Positions 54,600 to 64,000 of a DNA stretch of 64,000 nucleotides are shown here, in pieces. How positions within the stretch are numbered: position 1 is the first letter of the stretch; each line of letters begins with the position of its first letter. Under the pieces are notes generated by a model. The model was given only the letters and a program-made list of their open reading frames with translations, searched no databases and was not told the DNA's origin. Position numbers and translations under genes: made by a program. The DNA lies in assembly GCA_021014325.1 (NCBI GenBank), contig CM037464.1, positions 9,765,127 to 9,829,126 of the forward strand. The letters run 5' to 3'. Source of the DNA: Plazaster borealis. Lineage: Eukaryota > Echinodermata > Asteroidea > Forcipulatida > Labidiasteridae.

Positions 54600-54934
54600 G
54601 GTTTATTTACGCTCAAACGTTGTTTTAAAGGGCCTTAAAAATTTGTTGTCGTTAGTTGTCGTCAGGCATCGTTTGTTGTCGGTATTTAGTGCGACCGCTT
54701 TCAAAAGCAAGTCTGAGTGCATCAACGACCGTTTTGTAGTCAGTTTTCTCACTATCGGGCAAATCAGCAAACCATAAAGCAGTAGGGCCAGTCAAACGTA
54801 AACCCAGTGACAGAACCTTTTTATCGGTTACAAAGTCTCGCAGTTTACTAACTATCTAGTCTAGACAAAAATAAGTCAAGATCTTCAGTGCCAGAGTAAG
54901 TATCCCTAAACTTCAATTCATATTTGCTCGCCAT
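54600..54934 (-). pseudogene. LTR-retrotransposon gag remnant
   Basis: Starts at an ATG (54934) as MASKYELKFRDTYSGTEDLD, then after a small frame-shifting insertion continues LGLRLTGPTALWFADLP and DYKTVVDALRLAF. The L-x-L-T-G-x-A-x-x-W-F...L-P pattern is that of Ty3/Gypsy-type capsid proteins. It ends after about 110 codons; no pol is present. Confidence 0.65.
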
Positions 54935-55500
54935 TATGATAGAAATATGACATACAATTGCAATTTGGCATAATCAAAATACAATATTCGTACAATGAAA
55001 TAAAATATACGCCAGGGGAATACAAGGAAACAAATTAGTATACAGTATAAAGTAAAATACCTTTTGCATCCCCAAGCGGATCTGCGTCCTTCAGCCAACC
55101 GGCAGGGTGCACCACCGAGTTCAGTACCCGGATCTTCCACCATATGTTATGGACGGGCTGGCCTTTTCAGCCATCCCGCCCAAGGGATCGAACTCAAACA
55201 AATAAAATACAATTTATTAGACGTTTCTTCTTGAACGTAGTCACATACAACTGGGTGTGAACAGTTAACCAAAATACCGTACTGCCGACTCGGTGGCGCA
55301 CCCAAAGGAAACAGACCACGAGTCAAATGTTGAATGGGTTTTATATACTGGACTTATTACGTAACTTAAACATAACTTAGCCAGGTGCACTTTAATCACC
55401 TTGACCAGTGAGCCGTTAAACCACAGAGTTAAACTAATCATGCACGTGGGCAGGGCGAACGTCATCACAGTATACGTGTGTCCCTCGGTAAAGTTTGATT
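54935..55500 (-). mobile_element. Leader and putative 5' LTR of the same retroelement
   Basis: On the minus strand the region before gag has a leader with TGGTGGAAGATCCGGGTACT, a plausible primer-binding site directly after CCATAACA (55145-55152), which would be the LTR end. The upstream LTR boundary (about 55470-55500) is a guess because no second LTR is visible. Confidence 0.4.
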
Positions 55501-55901
55501 TAAAAAAAGTAAAGAACTTTTATTTTAAAAGGTAGGGGGATATGTTTGGTGCACCCCTTTGTTTGGGGATTAGTTTGAAATAACAAGTTTCATACCCCCA
55601 CCACTTGTGCAAAATTTGGAAGTTTACCAGCCCAGCATGTATTGACTTCTTTCTGCACCTTTAAATCCCCTCTCGACTAAAACCTCACCCCTACAACCAC
55701 ACATCCTCATCTATATAATTTGTATACATAATGGTTATTTTTTTCCACCTACATTGTATTGACCTATTTAGAAGGAGTGAATGAAATCTGCACGGATCAA
55801 ACCTCTCCTAAATCAAAGGGAAAGTTAGTGCACTTCTTTTTTAAATAGGGGAGTGTACATGCCCCTTTGAGGAGACCCCCCCATTTTTTGCACTCCTGCG
55901 T

Positions 55902-56116
55902 TTAATGGCTATTTAAGACACGTATCGACCAACTGTTCTCTCATGCAAGTTATCCTTCCCTGTACTCAAACCATAGAGAAAGGACCCTCAAACCATGGAG
56001 GTAGAATTCTACTTCCATGGTTTGAGGGTCCTTTCTCTATGGTTTGAGTACAGGGAAGGATAACTTGCATGAGAAAGAACAGTTGGTAGATACAAATGTC
56101 CTTAAATAGCCATTAA
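55902..56116. mobile_element. Near-perfect 215-bp palindrome flanked by TTAA
   Basis: Arms of about 100 bp (from TTAATGGCTATTTAAG to CTTAAATAGCCATTAA) meet at GTAGAATTCTAC with almost no loop. TTAA at both ends fits a piggyBac-type MITE. A transcript would fold into one long hairpin. Confidence 0.75.
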
Positions 56117-56691
56117 TTATCAAAACAAAGTGGCCGGACACGAGATACAACTGTCCACCCTACCCCAAAGTCGCATGGGCAAACACCACATTTCATGCAC
56201 CTGACGTGTATTATACTTGGACTTTTCCATCAAAGAGTGCTTATGCACAATCGTGGTAAAATGGTGCTTATAGTGCATTAGTCTAGTAACTATAGTTAAA
56301 ACCCTCCAATTGGGGATTAGCTGATTCGGATTCATATTTATTTATTCCTCAATAACAGTAGTTTTAAGTAATTCCTAGCCGAGTTGCACGAAAAGTGGAA
56401 ATAGGGGCAATTCTGCCTCCCTCTAAATCACGATCAGACATTCTCTAAAATAATCAATCCGTGCCTGTTATCTGTGAAAATCGTTCAAAAGATAATTTCA
56501 TCCTCTACAAAATAAGCCCTACTTTGTAACGCAAGGCAGTAATCACAACGAAAGTTATCTGAGGATTTCTAGGTACGGCCGAAAATCTTGTGAATTTCCG
56601 CGGCGCGGTTAGGAGTAAATGACGCTTTGTTGAATAATAGTGCGTGAGTATACTAAAGAGTTCAATTCTTACCGAAAAAAAAAATAATTTA

Positions 56692-57045
56692 AAGGCAGTG
56701 GACACTATTGGTAATTACTCAAAATAATTATTAGCACAAAACCTTACTTGGTATCAAGTAATGGGAGAGGTCGGTAGTATAAAACATTGTGAGAAACGGC
56801 TCCCTCTGAAGTGGAGTAGTTTTCGAGAAAGAAGTAATTTTCCACGAATTTGATTTCGAGACCTCAAGTTTAGAACTGGAGGTCTCGAAATCAAGCATCT
56901 GAAAGCACACAACTTCGTGTGACAAGGGTGTTTTTTCTTTCATAGTTATCTTGCAACTCCGACGACCGATCGAGCTCAAATTTTCACAGGTTTGTTATTT
57001 TATGCATATGTTGAGATACACCAAGTGAGAAGACTGGTCTTTGAC
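56692..57045. mobile_element. MITE copy (three-copy foldback family), inverted
   Basis: Starts TAAAGGCAGTGGACACTATT and ends CAAGTGAGAAGACTGGTCTT, the reverse orientation of 33670-34052. It contains a local palindrome GATTTCGAGACCTC and its inverse (56850-56895). Confidence 0.7.
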
Positions 57046-59427
57046 AATATATGGAAAAGTAGTCTCTTTTGCGCTCGATAATTAAACACGCACTCAAAGT
57101 ACAGGCTGAAAATCAGTATCTCTCGACGCAAAATGCTTGGCCACGAAAAATTAAAAAGGTGTACAAGAACGGGGTGCTCGGCATTCTAATTTATATTAAT
57201 TTGTCTTTAAAATCATTGTGATTTTATTTAAAATGATCACAATAACTCGTCGGACGGTCATGCAAAATGTTTTTCAAAATAACCCAAAACGCAGCATTTT
57301 AGATAAATACTGTGTGGCCTACACGGCGCACTTCCAATAAACAACTCTGCCCGCCCAGAGCTGTGTTTTGAGAGAGTTGCGACATGGAGGGACCAGCTTT
57401 CTCCGGTCACGTGGTTGCTGGACGCCATTTTGTTCCAAATGCAGCACAACCCAATGGGCAGACTAGTCTGGCACCCTGTATTCGCCAATGCATTTTTTGG
57501 AGACAAAATGGCTTCTAATCGCAAGTTGTCGCAACTCTCTCAATATACGGCTCTGTGCCCGCCGATTGTGAGACGCCCTCATTCGTTAACTAAATCACTT
57601 GTGTAGGTGGGGTTTCCACCTTTTCCCACTGTAACTATTCTTTTACCTTGTGTATCAACTTTGCTGTGATTGTTTGAATATTTTCGTCGGACAGGATAAA
57701 ACAGTGAAAACATCAAAACTGTTTTCCAATCAAATGCGATGTAACTTCACACCACGGTACGGTTCAATGTATTACAATTTGACCACCACCCGCGCGCGCA
57801 CGCACACAGTGTTAATGCACTGTGCGTTATAAACACAGCGCTTTGATTTATTGAGACTTTTCCTATTAAACTTTTCCATAATAGTGTACACTGTCTTTAA
57901 AAAACACCATGAAACTGATGTAAACTTGACTCAAGGATTTTATGCACTAAATGTAAAGTTTTGTTATGGTAAATTTCACATGAAAATTAGGAAAATTATT
58001 GTTGTTTTGTGCCGCTAAAAAGTAAAGTTGTGACGACCTTCACTTCCCATGTGTATACACAACAGGACGCGGCGCAGTAAATATTCATTGTGCAGTGTCT
58101 CACACGTCCAGCTACGTCATCTTGAAAGCCTTTCGAAAAGTGCTCCCGACGGCTTTTGTTTCATTTTCTGCTGCACGCAGGCAGACGCAAAAAAGCACTT
58201 TTTTCATAATTTTTTTTGAGGTACAAACAAATTTTGACACCACTACATTTTGGTTATTTGTACTTGTAAATATATAATGTTTAAAACTGTGGAATTATTG
58301 GGTGCCACTTTGTGCTCTCTTTAAGGTGACGCCACGTGACCCTTGGTGATGCACCATGACGTGATTTCAAGTTTTATATGTTACACATCCTGGACTGAAG
58401 GCGTGCAAGGTTTCAGCTCGATCGCGTATTTTGTCTAAACATAGATCTCTTAAAACCGCACCTTTAAATGTAGGGTCATCGTTTGGTTTTTATCAATGTA
58501 ATGCTGATTTATAGGCAAAATTATAAAGGAAGATACAATACAAGTCTTGTAAAAGTTTAAGCTGAATACTGTGTCTACTTTATGAGAAAACAGCACATCT
58601 TTCTAACAATTAATTTCATAATAAAAGCTTTTTATAGCCCAAATCGCCCAAGCTAAGGCAAATTATCCCTTTAAATATCCGACATTTGCACTGCAGGATG
58701 CGTGTTTGCAGTCGCAGCAAGTATGACCAACAATTAAAGTAATACATAATTGGCATAGAGGTATAAATAAAGCATTCTCAGCAAATGATATCTCCACTAT
58801 CCCTGTTTAAAAATAGGCAAAGAATATTGGCTGATACCAGACACAAACCCCCGGCCTCTCGAATACCGTACCACTATGGGTCATTTTGATCTATCTAAAA
58901 TTATGCTTTTGCCATTATTGCTTGGAATAATAAATGTACAAATGGGAAAAAAGGGAAACCCTACTTGCCGAATTTGCTTGAACAGCTTGATTATGTGAAT
59001 CTTGAGTATGCATAAACAAATCGTTTGTCATGAGTTGACCTTTGAGAAGTCACAGCCGGACAGACAATCCTTTTTATATTTGAATTAATTAAAAATAATA
59101 ATTGACAGATTTGTTTTGTGCAATTTATTTTAAACGAAGAAAGTTTATATATAACTTTATCGACTTCACAACAAAAGCTGATGTAGTAATATATTATTAT
59201 TAAGTGAAATCAGCCAACATATTATTAGTACTTGTTTCTTGGATAATGTTTGAATATGGGCGACCTTTTAAAGAAGAAATATGTTTCTTACATGTAATAT
59301 ATAATAATAAGTAGGAAGTCCCCCCTAACACAAATGATGATGAATAAGCAGGACGCGCAAATGTAAGACCGACAAATTGATCATATATGGGGCTGCTGGG
59401 TAATCATGTCTTCCTGTCAGTCCCTGG
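57046..59427. other. Upstream region of the plus-strand gene
   Basis: Contains an inverted pair of about 25 bp (GTTTTGAGAGAGTTGCGAC at 57365 and GTCGCAACTCTCTCAATAT at 57527) and otherwise AT-rich sequence with a few TGACG and CACGTG motifs near 58325-58365. No exon is recognised on either strand. Confidence 0.45.
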
Positions 59428-59435
59428 CTATATAC
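59428..59435 (+). promoter_or_regulatory. TATA-like element upstream of the first exon
   Basis: CTATATAC lies about 95 bp before the ATG at 59530, a plausible core-promoter position if the 5' UTR is short. The support is position and sequence only. Confidence 0.2.
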
Positions 59436-59529
59436 ATCATGTGATAGGTCTGTGAGTGACCTACTGGCTTATAGGCATTAACCTTACTGACTTCCCCTTC
59501 TTTTGTTGTTTCACCCCAGCGAGCCTAAC

Positions 59530-59822
59530 ATGGAATTCAGCAGAATTGCCGTTTTTGGTGTTTTTCTAATAATTCTCTTTAGTTCAACCCAGTCACTTAC
59601 TTTTACAAGCAAAGATTCATCGTTTGTGCAATTTTTCCCCGATTGGTTGCCCTCTTCACCGCAAGGTATTTCCTTCAAATTCAAGACTTTAGATGCCGAT
59701 GCATTGCTGTTCCTCCACTACTTTGCCAATAAAACGCAAGATGAGCCATCATATCTGTTTTGGCTTGAGCTCAAACAAGGGCAACTACTTGCAAGTCATC
59801 TGCTGGATGAAAACGTAGAGAC
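59530..59822 (+). CDS. First coding exon: signal peptide and start of a neurexin-type LamG domain
   Basis: The ATG at 59530 is in good context (AACATGG) and opens a frame beginning MEFSRIAVFGVFLIILFSST, a hydrophobic signal peptide with a likely cleavage near STQS-L. The mature start LTFTSKDSSFVQFFPDWLP matches the first LamG strand of neurexins, followed by ISFKFKTLDADALLFLHYF and FWLELKQGQLLASHLLD. After 97 codons plus 2 nt comes a strong donor, AC|GTAAGT. No continuation exon is found before 64000, so intron 1 exceeds 4.1 kb. It may be the missing 5' exon of the minus-strand gene if the contig is inverted, or a separate divergent paralogue. Confidence 0.85.
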
Positions 59823-60299
59823 GTAAGTGATTACAATTTGCATTTATTATCAAAGTCAAAGTATTTATTGATAAACATGTTACCAGATTTTCCCGGCAAA
59901 TTTCAATAAAATTGTGCCATCATCATCAACTTAGCTTGCATATTCACGCGCTCAATTTCGGCTTGGTTCGAACAATATTGTTATTTTCAGTCAAGATTAG
60001 TTCGGTCGATCTATTTCACTTTTTGAGGCTCTATATAGGGCCTATTCTCAGGTTATTTAACAACCCCTTTCTAGCAAACACGCCGAATCATACATCGGTG
60101 ATATCTAACGTTGATCTGATAGTTACTCAATCACCTTTTCATTTCCAATATCAAGGATAAAGAATTGAATACAGCCTTTTTTCCTTTTATGCGGCTAAAA
60201 TTATATGGGTTCATGCAAACTAAAGAAACTGTTTCCAATGCGCTGGAATGCATTGCGTTATTCATTGTACGCGACGATTTTTTTTCTGAAATAAAATCT

Positions 60300-61024
60300 T
60301 TGTTTTAAACTTTAGCTGTGAAAAAAACCCTGAACAGCAAACATACTCATTAAAATTTGTATAATTAGGTTAGCTTTGATAATAAATATACAAATAATTT
60401 GTTAACTCTTATTGAAATAAAGTTACAACTCTGGGATGCTTATTTAATCTTAGAAACCCATTTTGTCAACCTCGTTCCCAGGAGTAATCTCGCCGCGCCA
60501 TTTCCCCCAGCATGCCTTGCTCGCTCATACGGCGGGCTGCCATGGCAGCGAGGCTGCCCTTTTGTAAATCCACGCCCGAATAATGTGCATCCAACTAAAA
60601 GCTGATGTATACGCGGACGCGCGACGGTAGCATGGGTGTAAAATTAACGCGTGACGCGTTCTATAGAGAAAGTTGACGCCATAATAAGACTGTGCAAGTC
60701 TTGCGCGTATCGGAACGAGAAAACACGTCAAACGAACAATTTGTTTTTCTCTGTACAAAATCAAATCTTATTTTTTTTTATTCAATGATAAAATCTGAAC
60801 AACAAAAATACTCATTACATGTTTATATAATCAGTTTTAGTTTTTATTATAAATACACAAATAATGTATTAATTATTATTGAAGCAAAATTAAAACTCTG
60901 GGACAAGGATGCTTATTTGATCTTTACTTTTCAGAAACAATGTTCAGAAACCATGCTTACTTGGGTTCGCGATGGTCACACGGGCGTAAAATTAACGCTT
61001 GATGCAGTTTATAGAGGACGCTGA
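60300..61024. repeat. Divergent tandem duplication
   Basis: The segment 60305-60680 (ACTCATTAAAATTTGTATAA...CTCTGGGATGCTTATTT) is repeated with many differences at 60790-61024 (ACTCATTACATGTTTATATA...GATGCTTATTTGATC), including AAATTAACGC and the TATAGAG-GACGC end. No gene is recognised. Confidence 0.5.
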
Positions 61025-61435
61025 CGCCTCAAAACTTAACCCATCCTCCATGCTTAACCATAGACTGCTATGAAAAGGCTTCGCGTTGCAATTACAGCAT
61101 ATGGCGATTATCATCGCGCATCCAAAACAAGCGTTTACATAAGTTTGATCGGAGGTGTGAGCACAAAATTCTAATTTTTTTGCAGCAACCGGAAGCTGAG
61201 GTCAAGTTTAATTTTCGGGTTTTCTTCGTTATATTGTATTGTTGAATTGATTTTACTTTCCTATTTTTTATCACTAAGTTTAAATATTACATTCCCAACA
61301 ACATATATTTTTCATGGTCATAAACCACGTTAGGCCTATACCAAAATAATTGACAAAACAAAATCTTGCCCACGTAAATCTCCATGCCACAATGGTCCCG
61401 GAAGTTCAAATATATGCGCGGGACTTGCACAGTCT
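60687..61435. mobile_element. Larger TIR element (TIR family 1)
   Basis: Inverted ends AGACTGTGCAAGTCTTGCGC and GCGCGGGACTTGCACAGTCT are shared with the 141-bp hairpin at 758-898. There is no transposase frame. Confidence 0.5.
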
Positions 61436-61804
61436 ACATACATATAATGTAATCATGATGTAATACAGCGTCTGGCGACTATCATCGATCGATCCCGATC
61501 GCACAACTGACCAATAAAATAAGCGTTAACATATAGTTTCGTGATCGGAGGTGGGCAAAACAATTCTTAATGTTTTGGAGTAACCGGAATCTGAGGTCAA
61601 GGTTAATTCTCGTTTTTCTTCGTTATTTTGTTGAATTGATTTTACTTTCATATTTTGTATAGTAAGTATCTCCATATTGATATATGGAGTTTTTAAGTGG
61701 GAATTATTTTAGTTTAATAACGTAGTTTATGGCCATGAACATTGTACATGTTAAAAATGTAATACTTAGTAATAACATGAAAGTAAAATCAATTCAACAA
61801 TATA

Positions 61805-62393
61805 AGGCCAAGTAAAATAAATAACATGTTGCTCGTCCGGACTTTTTGAAAAAGTTGGTGAGGGAGGTCCTTGTTATTTGTTATTTTCAATTTTGTTGTT
61901 ATTTTTTTCAAGATGGCCACCATGTCTAAGATGGCCGCCATATCGTATTTGAAGATGGTTTTATGGTTTTATGAGTATGTTCTGTATGTCCTCAAATTCT
62001 GTGTGTGTTTCTGTGTCCATTTTGATACATTGTTATTATTTCTAAAGAGTCATTCTTGATTTTGCTCCAAAGTTATTCTGGGTGCGTGGCATCGCGTCCT
62101 TGTGCAAAGAACTGTGGCATGCAAACCTGAAGGGCAAAACGTTTCAAAGTAAAGAGTTTCTCATTATGCGTTGCAATAGCTATTCTTGTAGGCCTACATG
62201 TAAGACAGATGATGAAACTGCTCAATAAAAATAAAGGGTACATTGGAAATAGCTATAAATAATATGTAAATTGATTTTTATTTTTTTTAATTTTTTTAAT
62301 TTTTTTTTAATAACAAATAACAAAAAAATTGGTGCGGCCGCCAAAACCGAGGCGGGCGGGGACGAGCAACATGTTATTTATTTTACTTGGCCT
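61805..62393. mobile_element. TIR element with perfect 34-bp ends
   Basis: Left AGGCCAAGTAAAATAAATAA...GCTCGTCC is repeated exactly in inverse at 62360-62393. The interior carries AAGATGGCCACCATG and AAGATGGCCGCCAT, both close to the YY1 consensus, and A/T runs. It is non-coding. Confidence 0.7.
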
Positions 62394-62450
62394 AACAAAG
62401 AGAATTAAAGTTGACCTCAGAATCAACTTGCTTGCAAATAAATTAAGACA

Positions 62451-63410
62451 TTGTGCCCACCTTCGATCACGAAACTGTCATTGAGGATAAAGAAGGACCA
62501 GACCTCAAGACAGGCTGGATTAAGACCAAAGAGAAGCACTGCGGAACAGATTTTCAATATCAGATTAGTAACCGAGAAGTATCTTCAACGCCAGCGAAGC
62601 ATTTACCACAACTTCATCGACTTAAAGAAAGCCTTCGACCGCGTCTGGCATGAAGGCTTGTGGCAAGTAATGAGAAATTTCAACTTTGACAATAACCTCA
62701 TCCAAGTCATCGAAGCACTGTACCAAGATTCCACCAGTGCAGTCCTCCTGAACAACCTTGGGGACTTCTTCAAAACAACTGTTGGAGTTCGACAAGGCTG
62801 TAGGCCTTTTAACCTGGAAATACACTTCATGACTTGGAGACAGGAGACACTTCATGACAGGACGTCCTCTAATGCAACCTGCGTTTCGCTGACAATATCG
62901 ACCTTATGGGAGGCAGTGAGGCAGAACTTCAGAATCTTCAGAATCTCACAAGAGGCAGCAGGAGCGTATGGAATGGAAGTCAGCTCAGAAAAAGCAAGAT
63001 CCTGGTCAACACGTACAACCAACAAACAGCGACTAACATCATCCTGAATGGGCAAAGACTCAAAGAAATGGTCAGCTTTAAATATCTTGGGTCCACTTTG
63101 AGCAAGGATAGCAGCTCAACCAAATGAATCAGAACAAGACTCGGCCTTGCCTCATCTGCCATGACAAGGCTGAATATCATCTTGAAGACAACTCCCTCAG
63201 CCTCCATGTAGGAAGGTTAAATTGTACAGGTCGCTTGTGGTTTCCATTCTCGTGTATGGGTGTGAGAGCTGGACACTTACAATCGACATGGAACGAATAT
63301 TTCAGGCATTCGAGCATTTAGGCCTAAGTGCTACAAAAAGATCCTACGCATCTAATACAGAGAGCACAAGACAAATTACTTTGTCAGGCAGCAAATCCAC
63401 ACATTTTTGC
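62451..63410 (+). pseudogene. LINE reverse-transcriptase remnant, plus strand
   Basis: The frame from about 62530 gives RPKRSTAEQIFNIRLVTEKY, YHNFIDLKKAFDRVWHEGLW and TTVGVRQGC, then shifts: MGGSEAELQNL and MVSFKYLGSTLSKDSS at 62906-63127, and YRSLVVSILVYGCESWTLT at 63222. These are RT palm and thumb motifs in correct order, but the F-A-D-D box is broken and at least three frames are needed. A dead copy. Confidence 0.85.
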
Positions 63411-63429
63411 AGGCATTCAGGCTGACAAT

Positions 63430-64000
63430 GTTGTTTCTTGCACACAGACTTTAGCTTCCGTTTTCTCAATATGGGTCTTGGAAGAGAGACAGCAATCTAG
63501 GGTTACCCCTAGGTTTACTGGATTTTCGTAATTTTCAAGTGGAGTACCTGATCACGTGACGTTGAACTGCCGTTTGACTTCCCGGTTACGCAGGTGGAAA
63601 GCACACACCTTTGTCTTTGATGGATTTGCACTTACAGGTGGTTTACTTCATATAGTGGTATCAGTTCGTTGAGAGCATTTTAAAGTTAGTCTTCCACAAT
63701 GCTGAGGTCACTATCTTGGACAGCTACACCTAGGTCATCTGCATAAATGAAGTGGGTGTATTTTTACTATACTAGTGGGCTGGTCGTTGACAGTATAGAT
63801 GTTAAAGAGTAGTGGTGCAAAGAACACTTCCCTGTGGGAGACATTCCTGAGTCTCCGCCATCTGCTTTTCTTTTTGCCCAGTTCAACATAGAAGTGCCTG
63901 TTCTCAAGCATACTTTCAATCAGTTCTGTTAGACGGGTATCCTTGGTGATCTCCAGGGTTTTGTGGAAGAGGCATCTGTGATTTACTGTGTCATACGCAG
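63430..64000 (-). pseudogene. Second LINE reverse-transcriptase remnant, minus strand
   Basis: Read leftwards from the window edge: AYDTVNHRCLFHKTLEITKD, LIESMLENRHFYVELG, FAPLLFNIYTVNDQP, then after a frameshift FIYADDLGVAVQDSDLSIVE, and further on VNHLQVQIHQ. The D-T-V-N-H-R and Y-A-D-D motifs belong to a jockey-like non-LTR reverse transcriptase of a different family from its neighbour. It continues beyond the window. Confidence 0.8.

Noticed and set aside
59503..59529. Earlier start for the plus-strand first exon
   Set aside because: The upstream in-frame codon at 59503 is TTG, not ATG. The ATG at 59530 has good context and is followed directly by the signal peptide.

Overview
The window looks like nuclear DNA of a metazoan, most likely an echinoderm (my best guess is a sea star). 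The reasons are large introns with GT-AG splice sites, extracellular LamG, EGF and WAP domains, CR1/L2-type LINEs, tRNA-derived SINE pieces, and a foldback element in three copies that I associate with asteroid genomes. The assignment rests on recognition, not on a database search.

The main gene lies on the minus strand and fills roughly 1-53400. I could assemble 14 exons, all phase-compatible, into one reading frame of about 713 codons. They encode LamG - EGF - LamG - EGF - LamG - Thr/Pro-rich linker - transmembrane helix - start of a cytoplasmic tail. This is the C-terminal part of a neurexin/CNTNAP-type cell-surface receptor. Its 3' end runs off the left edge, and its 5' end is lost at a 500-base run of N (53501-54000). 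An intact WAP (four-disulfide core) exon, symmetric in phase 1-1, lies in an intron that splits the middle LamG domain, on the same strand and with its own splice sites. A second symmetric open segment lies in the next intron.

To the right of the gap, on the plus strand, 59530-59822 is a first coding exon: a signal peptide plus the start of a neurexin-type LamG domain and a good splice donor. Either two related genes are divergent, or the right-hand contig is inverted and this is the missing first exon of the minus-strand gene.

The rest is repeats. 2-6 kb holds a terminal-inverted-repeat element and LINE remnants. 7.5-8.6 kb holds a block with helically phased GTT/AAC motifs around a TATA box. 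8.9-14.7 kb is a 52-bp minisatellite split by a nearly complete LINE. 17.7-31.9 kb, inside one 15.8-kb intron, is a chain of Helitron-like units: a 129-bp subrepeat family rich in palindromic TTCCGG/CCGGAA, then a 1-kb repeat family rich in TGACGTCA palindromes. 37-45 kb has several inverted-repeat elements, a 32-bp and a 40-bp minisatellite, and SINE pieces. 48-56 kb has more TIR elements, an LTR-retroelement gag remnant and a long palindrome. 60-64 kb has TIR elements and two opposed LINE remnants.
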